Origin: JASTVH01 sp042862465
GTDB lineage: Bacteria > Pseudomonadota > Gammaproteobacteria > Pseudomonadales > Oleiphilaceae
Reading direction: 5' to 3'
Length of the DNA stretch: 64,000 nt
Assembly (NCBI GenBank): GCA_042862465.1
Contig: JASTVH010000003.1
Coordinates: forward strand, 248,001 to 312,000
Positions 56,755 to 64,000 of this stretch are shown piece by piece. Both the position numbers and the translations under genes were made by a program. The notes under the pieces were generated by a model. It was not told the origin of the DNA and searched no databases. It was given only the letters and a program-made list of their open reading frames with translations. The stretch's first letter is position 1; every line of letters begins with the position of its first letter.

Positions 56755-57369
56755 ATGGAGGACCTTCTGCCTATATCGGCTCTACAGCATTACGCGTACT
56801 GCCCAAGGCAGTTTGCGTTGATTCATGTGGAGCAGGTGTGGGCAGAAAATCGCTTTACCGCCGAAGGCCGCATTCTGCATACAAGAGTGGATGCCGGAGA
56901 GCCTGAACAGCGGGGAAAGGTGCGTTTTGAGCGGGGCGTACTGTTGCTATCGCAGCACTACGGGCTTTCCGGAAAAATGGACTTGCTGGAAGTGGAGGAG
57001 GGCGAGTCACGCATCTATCGTCCCGTCGAATACAAACGCGGCAAACCGAAAACCGAGGAGTGGGATCGCATTCAGCTTTGCGCGCAAGCCCTGTGTCTGG
57101 AGGAAATGCGCGACTGCCATGTGAAGGAAGGCGCCATCTGGTATTGGGAGACCCGACATCGGGAGCGGGTCACCATCGATGAAGCGTTGCGTTCACTCAC
57201 CATCTCGATCATAGAAGCCGCACGCCACCTGCTCGCAGAAGGTATAACACCCCGCCCCATTGAAGACAGAAAACGATGCCGTGCCTGCTCACTCAATCAG
57301 CTGTGCCAGCCGGACCGTTTTCGCAAGGACAGATCTGCCCGCTATGTCCAAGCTCTGTTCCGGGAATGA
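56755..57369 (+). CDS. cas4: CRISPR adaptation exonuclease Cas4
   Basis: 204-residue RecB-type nuclease with a [4Fe-4S] cluster; trims prespacers and helps choose PAM and orientation. The first Cys is in YAYCPRQF (Cys16), the nuclease residues are GKMDLLEV and PVEYKRGK, and the three C-terminal Cys are in CRACSLNQLC. Three bases separate it from cas7 and from cas1. Confidence 0.96.
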   Translation: MEDLLPISALQHYAYCPRQFALIHVEQVWAENRFTAEGRILHTRVDAGEPEQRGKVRFERGVLLLSQHYGLSGKMDLLEVEEGESRIYRPVEYKRGKPKTEEWDRIQLCAQALCLEEMRDCHVKEGAIWYWETRHRERVTIDEALRSLTISIIEAARHLLAEGITPRPIEDRKRCRACSLNQLCQPDRFRKDRSARYVQALFRE

Positions 57370-57372
57370 GCC

Positions 57373-58389
57373 ATGAAGAAATTGTTGAATACCCTCTACA
57401 TCACCCGACAGGAGTGTTACCTGCATAAAGAGCGGGAAACCATCGTCATCAAGCAGGGCGATGAAAAGCTCGGGCAATTTCCGGCGCTGTCGCTGGGAGG
57501 CATTCTTTGTTTTGGGCGCATATCCATGTCGCCTTACCTGATGGGGTATTGTGCCGATAATGCCATTGGCATCGCTTTTTATACCGAATACGGACGCTTT
57601 CTGGCGCGGGTACAGGGACGGCAAACGGGAAATGTCTTGCTGCGCCGAACTCAGTACCGCTGGGCAGACGATCCGGCCAAAGCCTGCGCGGTGGCGCGCC
57701 TGTCTGTGGCTGCCAAGATCGCGAACAGTCGCTCTGTCTTGTTGCGGGAGCTTCGAAATCATGGTGCGAATCCATCCATACGAAAAGCCGTGGAGAAACT
57801 GGCCATCAGTTTGCGCCGCGCCAAGGGTGCTTCTTCCGTGGAGGAGGCCATGGGTATCGAGGGTGATGCGGCAGCAACCTACTTTTCAGTCTTCAATGCG
57901 CTGCTGAAAGGTTCCGGGTTCGCATTTGGCGGACGAGTGAAGCGTCCGCCAACGGACCCCGTTAATGCCTTGTTGTCGTTTGTATACTCCCTGATTACTC
58001 AAGAGTGTGTTTCCGCTCTGCAGGGCGTCGGCCTAGATCCTTATGTGGGTTTCCTTCACAAGGACCGTCCCGGTCGAGCGAGTCTGGCTTTGGACCTTCT
58101 GGAAGAATTCAGGGCATCCTGGGCTGACCGGTTTGTCCTGACCCTCGTCAATCGACGCCAGGTTCAGGTTAATGACTTCATTACCGAGGCCAGCGGGGCT
58201 GTGCGCCTGAAAGAGGATGCGAGGAAGAAGCTACTCACTGCCTACCAGGAACGAAAGCAGGTTGAGGTCTTGCACCCCTACCTGGAAGAACAGGTTCCGA
58301 TTGGTTTGTTACCGCATTGCCAGGCACTCCTGTTGTCACGCCATCTCCGTGGTGACACCCGGTATTACCCCCCTTACATGGTGAAATAA
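57373..58389 (+). CDS. cas1: CRISPR integrase Cas1 (type I-C)
   Basis: Catalytic integrase of spacer acquisition, 338 residues. Metal-binding Glu163 in AMGIEGDAAATYF, His229 in YVGFLHKDRPGR and the Asp/Glu pair in LALDLLEEFR are all present. The N-terminal beta domain and the alpha-helical domain are complete. Confidence 0.97.
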   Translation: MKKLLNTLYITRQECYLHKERETIVIKQGDEKLGQFPALSLGGILCFGRISMSPYLMGYCADNAIGIAFYTEYGRFLARVQGRQTGNVLLRRTQYRWADDPAKACAVARLSVAAKIANSRSVLLRELRNHGANPSIRKAVEKLAISLRRAKGASSVEEAMGIEGDAAATYFSVFNALLKGSGFAFGGRVKRPPTDPVNALLSFVYSLITQECVSALQGVGLDPYVGFLHKDRPGRASLALDLLEEFRASWADRFVLTLVNRRQVQVNDFITEASGAVRLKEDARKKLLTAYQERKQVEVLHPYLEEQVPIGLLPHCQALLLSRHLRGDTRYYPPYMVK

Positions 58390-58390
58390 G

Positions 58391-58684
58391 ATGTTGGTGT
58401 TGGTGACCTATGATGTGAGTGTCGTGTTACCGGAAGGCCGGCGAAGGTTACGGAATATCGCCAAGGTTTGCTTGGACTATGGGGTGCGCGTCCAGAATTC
58501 GGTATTTGAATGCGAAGTGGAACCGGATCAGTTCGTCCAGCTGAAAAACCAGCTCACCGAGATTTACGATCCTGAGGAAGATAGCCTTCGTTTCTATTTC
58601 CTGGGCAAGAAGGGGCGCCAAAAAGTCGAGCACTTAGGGGCCAAGCCCGTTCAAGATCCTATTAATGACCCGCTGATCCTATAG
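58391..58684 (+). CDS. cas2: CRISPR adaptation protein Cas2
   Basis: 97-residue ferredoxin-fold dimer subunit of the Cas1-Cas2 complex. It begins MLVLVTYDVSVV, with the Asp8 position of the family, and the SVFECEV strand. One base after cas1; last gene before the leader. Confidence 0.97.
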   Translation: MLVLVTYDVSVVLPEGRRRLRNIAKVCLDYGVRVQNSVFECEVEPDQFVQLKNQLTEIYDPEEDSLRFYFLGKKGRQKVEHLGAKPVQDPINDPLIL

Positions 58685-58856
58685 CCGCTAGCCTTTGGCT
58701 CTCATAAAATCCCCGTACGTTAGCGATCGTTATCTTGTTAAAAATAAACGATTCTTTAAGGCTTAAGGCAATGGGTATATGAAAACCGCTTCTGAGCAAT
58801 TTATTAGCGGATGCGTGAGCTTTTCACGTTGCTCTTTAACAACTTAGAATGGAACG
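58685..58856 (+). promoter_or_regulatory. CRISPR leader
   Basis: 172 nt, far more AT-rich than its surroundings, between cas2 and the first repeat. A TAGAAT (58845-58850) just before the array could be the -10 of the array promoter, with a weak TTTCAC 17 nt earlier. No ORF is convincing. New spacers would be inserted at the leader side. Confidence 0.7.
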
Positions 58857-60754
58857 GTCGCGCCCCACGCGGGCGCGTGGATAGAAACTTGAGAGCATTA
58901 ACGAAAACGCAGAGGACGGCCGTCGCGCCCCACGCGGGCGCGTGGATAGAAACGCGGAATAGCCGTCAGGCAGGCCGTAGAAAACCAGGTCGCGCCCCAC
59001 GCGGGCGCGTGGATAGAAACACTATGTCTTGACGGTTAACCTTAACCTGAATGTTGTCGCGCCCCACGCGGGCGCGTGGATAGAAACCTGTTTCCAAGGT
59101 CAAGGTTAATCCCCCTCCAAGGTCGCGCCCCACGCGGGCGCGTGGATAGAAACATTGAGCCAATGCGACTGCGGTTTCAAGCCATTGGCGTCGCGCCCCA
59201 CGCGGGCGCGTGGATAGAAACAAAGTCAATTAGAATCGGACTGGCGCGGGAAGGGAGTCGCGCCCCACGCGGGCGCGTGGATAGAAACCACTGTAGCCCT
59301 AAGACTACGCCTCTAAGTCCCAGTCGCGCCCCACGCGGGCGCGTGGATAGAAACGACCATATCTTTTGCCTCTTTCAGGCCCATCCCAGTCGCGCCCCAC
59401 GCGGGCGCGTGGATAGAAACAGTTATCAGCCAACAGGAATCACCCAAGGGCAGGAGTCGCGCCCCACGCGGGCGCGTGGATAGAAACGGCTAAGCGACTA
59501 CGAAAACTCCACTCCGACCACGTCGCGCCCCACGCGGGCGCGTGGATAGAAACCTGCCCGTTGCGGTAACGTGTCGGGATGCCCTCGTCGCGCCCCACGC
59601 GGGCGCGTGGATAGAAACTGGTCGCTGGTGAGCGCTAAAGGCCATAGCGTCTGGTCGCGCCCCACGCGGGCGCGTGGATAGAAACCCTGTTACCGGCGTC
59701 GGTGTGGCACCATAACATACGTCGCGCCCCACGCGGGCGCGTGGATAGAAACCCACCTGCCGTAAATAAATCTGGACATATCTACAGTCGCGCCCCACGC
59801 GGGCGCGTGGATAGAAACGCAAACAACTGGGAAGGACAAGTCGTCCGCTATGTCGCGCCCCACGCGGGCGCGTGGATAGAAACACCTGTTCAACAAACCG
59901 TGGATGCCGGTTCACGGAGGTCGCGCCCCACGCGGGCGCGTGGATAGAAACAAAGACATCCGCCACATCGACACGCTTGACGTGTAGTCGCGCCCCACGC
60001 GGGCGCGTGGATAGAAACAATGCGTCCTTGTGGCTGCAAGTGGTGGCGGTCAGTCGCGCCCCACGCGGGCGCGTGGATAGAAACAATCTCAGAACTAAAG
60101 CTGATCATCTCATCAGGGTGTCGCGCCCCACGCGGGCGCGTGGATAGAAACCGGCAATATGATTGGGTTGTCAATAGACTCAAGATGTCGCGCCCCACGC
60201 GGGCGCGTGGATAGAAACGATAATCGGCGGTGTGTGCGGATTTTTGATGGCCGGTCGCGCCCCACGCGGGCGCGTGGATAGAAACAGCACCACGCCGGGC
60301 GGAAGTGCGCCCGTGCTGAAAGTCGCGCCCCACGCGGGCGCGTGGATAGAAACTCCGTTTGTTTTTCCGCTTTATCGCGGCTCGCTTGTCGCGCCCCACG
60401 CGGGCGCGTGGATAGAAACTGCAGTTACACAAGCAGTTGCAGCAGGAGGCCCTGGGTCGCGCCCCACGCGGGCGCGTGGATAGAAACCTCCCTCGGTAAT
60501 GCTGTCCGAACTTCCATGACACGTCGCGCCCCACGCGGGCGCGTGGATAGAAACACAGAGTCGGGAAGAACTGGTGCAACGTGTCCGTGGTCGCGCCCCA
60601 CGCGGGCGCGTGGATAGAAACACCGTGTTGGTTGAAGCGCCATCAGTCTCAATTTCGTCGCGCCCCACGCGGGCGCGTGGATAGAAACAACCAGATTTAA
60701 TGCGGTTCCCGTCAGCAAAAACGTCGCGCCCCAAGCGGTTGTGTGCATTGATAT
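58857..60754 (+). CRISPR. Type I-C CRISPR array, 29 repeats, 28 spacers
   Basis: Repeat unit is 32 nt, beginning GTCGCGCCCCACGCGG and ending CGTGGATAGAAAC, with a GC-rich palindrome in the middle; this is the classic type I-C repeat. Twenty-eight copies (first 58857-58888, last perfect 60657-60688) are identical by eye. A final degenerate copy at 60723-60754 keeps 24 of 32 positions and marks the leader-distal end. The 28 spacers are 33-36 nt, mostly 34-35. Orientation follows from the leader side, the ATAGAAAC 3' tag and the cas genes. Uniform repeats suggest recent activity. Confidence 0.99.
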
Positions 60755-60786
60755 TTTTCTGCTTAGCCCCGCGTAAATCAAAAATA

Positions 60787-61410
60787 TTAACGTTCCACCG
60801 GAATCGTTCCGGAACTGCAGCGCCACTGACTGACCTTCTCGCGCAAAAGCTCATCGATCTGTGGATAAAGATCGAGGTTGGACCGGTCAATCGTGTAGGT
60901 GAGCACCAAATCGTGGATTTTAAGGGCTCTTTGGCAATCGAAAGATGACGGAGTCGTGAATTGGTCGGCACAGGTGCCCCAATGAGCCAGTTTATTGCTT
61001 TTTTTCTCCAGTACCTCCCATGTCAGGTCACTGGTGTCTTCGCGAAGTAGATACTTGTTTTTAGCCAGGGGCTTGGTTGGTTGAATGTCTGACAGAGGTC
61101 TCCTGAAATTGGATTCCGGTGCCAGCATCACATAAAGGGACTGGTGCCGTTCGCTTTCCCCGACTTGAACCCTGGCTTGATAATCGCTGATGGCCCGTGC
61201 CATGTATTCTTCGCTGAGCAGAATACTGGTGTTGTACCCGCCACCTTCGGTATCGAATTGGTCATCCATGCTATCTGACGCTCCGATCGACACCTGGTAT
61301 TCGTCGGGAATGCACAGAAAATCTCCTTGGCCTTCACCGCTGCCCGGATTTGACGAAATGCAGCCAGTAAGAATCATTGCACTTACGATGAGCGGGGTTG
61401 GGTGCTTCAT
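60787..61410 (-). CDS. Lipoprotein of unknown function beside the CRISPR array
   Basis: 207 residues with lipoprotein signal (LIVSAMILTGC, Cys about 17). The mature part is polar, with four further Cys (including FLCIPDE, WGTCADQ, DCQRAL and WRCSSG) that could form disulfides. No domain recognised. It starts directly at the stop of the upstream gene (61411), so the two are one cassette. Lower GC than core genes suggests acquisition with the neighbouring locus. Ends 32 nt beyond the array. Confidence 0.65.
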   Translation of the reverse strand: MKHPTPLIVSAMILTGCISSNPGSGEGQGDFLCIPDEYQVSIGASDSMDDQFDTEGGGYNTSILLSEEYMARAISDYQARVQVGESERHQSLYVMLAPESNFRRPLSDIQPTKPLAKNKYLLREDTSDLTWEVLEKKSNKLAHWGTCADQFTTPSSFDCQRALKIHDLVLTYTIDRSNLDLYPQIDELLREKVSQWRCSSGTIPVER

Positions 61411-61959
61411 TTATTCACCCTTTGGGTCGCAGTCGTGGCAGTAAAGGCTGCCATACATTTCCAGCTCCCAGCTATCGGGGATGGCTCCGAACCAGGTACC
61501 ACCATAAGAATCGGGCGAAATGCCAAAGGACTTGAAAGCAATGTGGTGATATTTGGCGATTTGTTTTTTGCTCAGCAGTCCTTGCTGTGTACCGAGCTTG
61601 TTCTTGTAATCGGTCTCTACCGCCAGCGCATGCTGCCTGGCAACCTCGAAACCGACTTCCCGAATTTTCTCGCGCATTTCTGCCATCGTCCCCTGAAACC
61701 CCGCTTTTTGAAGACCAACTGATATATTGACCACGGTTGATCGGGCCATGAATTCCCAATAGGCAAACCCCTCGTGTGCCCAGAAGGCGGGATCACCTTT
61801 TCGTATTTCACGTTTCAGGTCTTCCGATGATTCACACCAAAGCCCGTAACCTATGCGGGCGATTGGATCCTTCTTTCGTAGTCGGCTGAGCCAAAAATCC
61901 TTGAGCTTTTTCTGAGCGAGGAAGGCTCGCTCCGAAGGGGAGATTGAGAGATCGGTCAT
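61411..61959 (-). CDS. Cytosolic-looking protein of unknown function, first gene of the cassette
   Basis: 182 residues from ATG 61959 (AAGGA eight bases upstream; an ATG ten codons earlier is possible). No signal peptide. Helical, with aromatic clusters (FWAHEGFAYWEFMARS) and a C-terminal segment GGTWFGAIPDSW ending in CHDC. I do not recognise it. It abuts the lipoprotein gene with no gap, so the pair is transcribed together. An effector-immunity pair is one hypothesis among several. Confidence 0.6.
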   Translation of the reverse strand: MTDLSISPSERAFLAQKKLKDFWLSRLRKKDPIARIGYGLWCESSEDLKREIRKGDPAFWAHEGFAYWEFMARSTVVNISVGLQKAGFQGTMAEMREKIREVGFEVARQHALAVETDYKNKLGTQQGLLSKKQIAKYHHIAFKSFGISPDSYGGTWFGAIPDSWELEMYGSLYCHDCDPKGE

Positions 61960-62285
61960 TGCCAATTCCTTTTGCAAATATTCCATCAATGATTCGTTTC
62001 CGGCAGAGCGAAGGCAGCCTATTATAGGCAGTCTGCAATTGAAACAGTCTATCGAGATAGAGCGTCACGATAAGCGGGCTTTCTCTGATTGCACCTATGA
62101 AATCCGACCCATGCCCATTTTTTGTTGAACATACGACTACCTTTCAAGAGCTGTGACGACACCAAGGCCTTTCGCACATGGCACAACGGTTAGCGCCATC
62201 ATGGCACTGAGCTGGATGAAGGCAATATGACTGACTTCACCAGGCATCCTGGGATTTTCCTGTGGTGATCAGGTTGGTCCGGGGC
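61960..62285. other. Intergenic region with palindromic promoter
   Basis: 326 nt. At 62017-62029 is a perfect 13-base palindrome GCCTATTATAGGC whose centre is a consensus -10 (TATAAT on the minus strand), 60 nt before the cassette. I see nothing else in the rest. Confidence 0.45.
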
Positions 62286-63110
62286 TCACCCCGACTCCGT
62301 CAGCATCGCCCGATACTTGGCCAGCACCGCCTCATCAACCGGCGGATAGTCCGGTGCCAGTGTTTCCAGGGTATCGGCCAGCAGCCGGGCGACAATGGCG
62401 CGGGCCATGGATTTCTGGTCGTCCGGGATGATCAGCCAGGGTGCCTGAGGGGTGTGGGTGGCGGCGATGGCCTGTTCCACGCAGTGCAGGTAATCGTGGC
62501 GCCGGGTCCAGGCCTCAATGTCGGACGCGTCGAATTTCCATTGCTTGCGGGGCTTGTCCAGGCGCTTGAGCAGACGTTGCCGATGTTTTTCCGGGGAGAC
62601 CCGCAGCCACAGTTTCAGCACCCGGGTGCCTTCTGACTCCAGGTGGGCTTCGAAGGCCCTGATGGCGGCAAAACGGGCCTCCCAGTCGTAGCATTCGGGG
62701 GCGTGTACCGGCCAGACCCGCTCGGCCATAACGGCTTCGTGGTAACTGCGGTTAAAGGCCGCAATCTCGCCGAAGGCCGGGAGGTGGGGTGTGGTGCGCC
62801 AGAGGAAATCGTGACGGGCCTCGGCCCCGTGAGGACGTCCGAATGACCAGGCGTGGAAACCCGCGGGATCGGCATAGCGGGCCAGTGTCCGGATCAGGCT
62901 GTCCTTGCCGCTGGCATCGACGCCGTGGATCACCAGCAGCACCGCCTGGCGCTTGTGGGCCCAAAGCCGGCGATGGTGTTCGCCGATCCGCTCCAGGTTC
63001 CGGTCCAGCGCGTCGAGCGTGGTCCGGTCATCCCAGCTGGCGGGATAATCCGCCAGTGCGGGTCGCTGTGGGTCGTAGTGCCATTGACGAATAAACGGGT
63101 TGGACTCCAT
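62286..63110 (-). CDS. PPK2-family polyphosphate kinase
   Basis: 274 residues from ATG 63110 (GGAGGTG upstream; the frame extends much further without homology). Walker A-type loop VIHGVDASGKDSLIRT, the lid/Walker B region GTRVLKLWLRVSPEKHRQRLLKR, and the closing PWLIIPDDQKSMARAIV are those of PPK2 enzymes, which transfer phosphate between polyphosphate and nucleotides. The subclass is not decided. It is transcribed alone, divergently from the gene at 63285. Confidence 0.92.
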   Translation of the reverse strand: MESNPFIRQWHYDPQRPALADYPASWDDRTTLDALDRNLERIGEHHRRLWAHKRQAVLLVIHGVDASGKDSLIRTLARYADPAGFHAWSFGRPHGAEARHDFLWRTTPHLPAFGEIAAFNRSYHEAVMAERVWPVHAPECYDWEARFAAIRAFEAHLESEGTRVLKLWLRVSPEKHRQRLLKRLDKPRKQWKFDASDIEAWTRRHDYLHCVEQAIAATHTPQAPWLIIPDDQKSMARAIVARLLADTLETLAPDYPPVDEAVLAKYRAMLTESG

Positions 63111-63284
63111 TGCACCTCCGCGGCAGCGTCTGGAATGGGCTCGGTGGACGATTGGAGGGGGCGAAGGCCGCGCCCCTGCCGGCATTGCGGATGTTGTTCG
63201 CGTCTCTCCAGCGTAGTCTCTATACTTTAGTTCAATCCGTGCATCATCCCGCCCCAATCGACCACCGCGACTGTAGTGAGGTTC

Positions 63285-64000
63285 ATGAAAAGCCTGCATT
63301 GGATGGCACTGATGGCGTTGCTTGGGCTTGCCATGTCTGCCGTCGCCAAGCCCAAACTCACCATTGCCACCTCCCAGTACCCGCCGTTCGAGTACCTGGA
63401 GAACCGCCAGGTGGTCGGTGAGGACACGGTCCTGATTCGGCGGGCCGTGGAGATGATGGGGTATGAAGCGGACATTGCCATGATGCCCTGGGCCCGGGCG
63501 GAAATAGAGGTGGGCAGCGGGGATCGGGCGATGATCTACTCCCTGACGTATTCCGAACAACGCAATGAGCGCTATTACTTCAGTGAACCGATCAATCAGG
63601 TGCGGGACGTGTTCTTCCGGCGCAAGGGCGATTCAGTCGATTGGGAAGACCTCGACGATCTGGCGGGGAAGGTGATCGGCATTTCCAGCGCCTACAGCTA
63701 TGCGCCGGAGTTCATGGCCTGGATGCAGGAAGGCAGGGCCTACTTTTCGCCTGTCAGCCATGACGAGCCGGAGCTGACCAATCTGCGAATGCTGGCGTTT
63801 GGACGCATCGATCTGTTCATCTGTGAGATCTCGGTGTGCCGTTACATCATCCATCAGCATCAGGATGAATTCCCCGAATTGCGCGAGCTGGAGGCCATTC
63901 CCCGGACGGTCGGCGCGGTACGCGCTTTTCGGGCGGGCTTTTCGCGTCAGCTTCCCCAGGGCAGGCGCTTGCGGGATGATTTCAATCGCGCCCTCAAGCA
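63285..64000 (+). CDS. Periplasmic solute-binding protein (3' end outside window)
   Basis: Open from ATG 63285 to the window end with no stop (at least 238 codons). A signal peptide is clear (LMALLGLAMSAVA, cleaved before KPKLTIATSQ). It is SBP family 3-like: FEYLENRQVVGEDTVLIRRAVE, MMPWARAEIEVGSGDRA and RIDLFICEIS resemble the protein at 44489. No permease is visible. Confidence 0.75.
   Translation, partial: MKSLHWMALMALLGLAMSAVAKPKLTIATSQYPPFEYLENRQVVGEDTVLIRRAVEMMGYEADIAMMPWARAEIEVGSGDRAMIYSLTYSEQRNERYYFSEPINQVRDVFFRRKGDSVDWEDLDDLAGKVIGISSAYSYAPEFMAWMQEGRAYFSPVSHDEPELTNLRMLAFGRIDLFICEISVCRYIIHQHQDEFPELRELEAIPRTVGAVRAFRAGFSRQLPQGRRLRDDFNRALK

Noticed and set aside
58966..60617. Long open frames on both strands inside the CRISPR array (repeating peptides such as RAPRGRVDRN, APHAGAWIET, FYPRARVGRD)
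   Set aside because: They are translations of the repeat unit itself, not proteins; each period is one repeat plus one spacer.

Overview
The window reads as chromosomal DNA from a moderately GC-rich marine-type gammaproteobacterium, most likely Marinobacter or a close relative. The evidence is gene order and protein style: ftsH-folP-glmM-tpiA-secG-tRNA-Leu(GAG)-rimP-nusA-infB-rbfA-truB-rpsO-pnp is the classic gammaproteobacterial core block, and the E1/E2 pyruvate dehydrogenase, LutABC and AsrA-type Lon proteins are of pseudomonad/Marinobacter type. The genus is an inference from the sequence alone.

Layout. 1-14.5 kb: core block for membrane proteolysis, folate and cell-wall precursors, glycolysis, protein export, transcription/translation factors and RNA decay. 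tRNA-Leu sits between secG and rimP, and the rimP-nusA-infB leader is long and structured. 14.5-18.7 kb: outer-envelope genes (lipoprotein hydrolase, DUF4105 protein, DUF3015 protein, a small lipoprotein), flanked by two nearly identical ~119-nt intergenic repeats. 18.9-24.0 kb: a complete branched-chain amino acid ABC transporter (livKHMGF, minus strand). 24.2-29.3 kb: membrane TPR protein, MarR regulator and two chemoreceptor-type proteins, one of them Aer-like. 29.3-33.5 kb: AsrA-type Lon protease divergent from a thioredoxin-TPR protein (CnoX-like), then a small HNH protein. 33.5-38.7 kb: KamA-family radical SAM enzyme, a secreted protein of unknown function, and the lutABC lactate oxidation operon. 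39.0-43.4 kb: aceEF without lpd. 43.4-50 kb: ArsR regulator, a probable 36-codon gene, periplasmic binding protein, diguanylate cyclase, SLC13-type transporter, ILVBL-like TPP enzyme.

50.1-60.8 kb: a WYL-domain regulator followed by a complete type I-C CRISPR-Cas locus (cas3-cas5c-cas8c-cas7-cas4-cas1-cas2), an AT-rich leader, and an array of 28 identical 32-nt repeats plus one degenerate terminal repeat (28 spacers of 33-36 nt). All effector, adaptation and nuclease genes look intact and are tightly packed or overlapping, so the locus appears functional. Cas3 should degrade DNA recruited by a Cas5c/Cas8c/Cas7 Cascade, with Cas4-Cas1-Cas2 acquiring spacers. Immediately beyond the array lies an unrecognised two-gene cassette (a cytosolic-looking protein abutting a lipoprotein) with a palindromic promoter. 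The window ends with a PPK2 polyphosphate kinase and the 5' part of a second periplasmic solute-binding protein.

The CRISPR-Cas system is of a known type. The less explained parts are the WYL gene beside it, the two-gene cassette behind the array, the structured rimP leader, the short ORF at 44139 and several dispersed palindromes.
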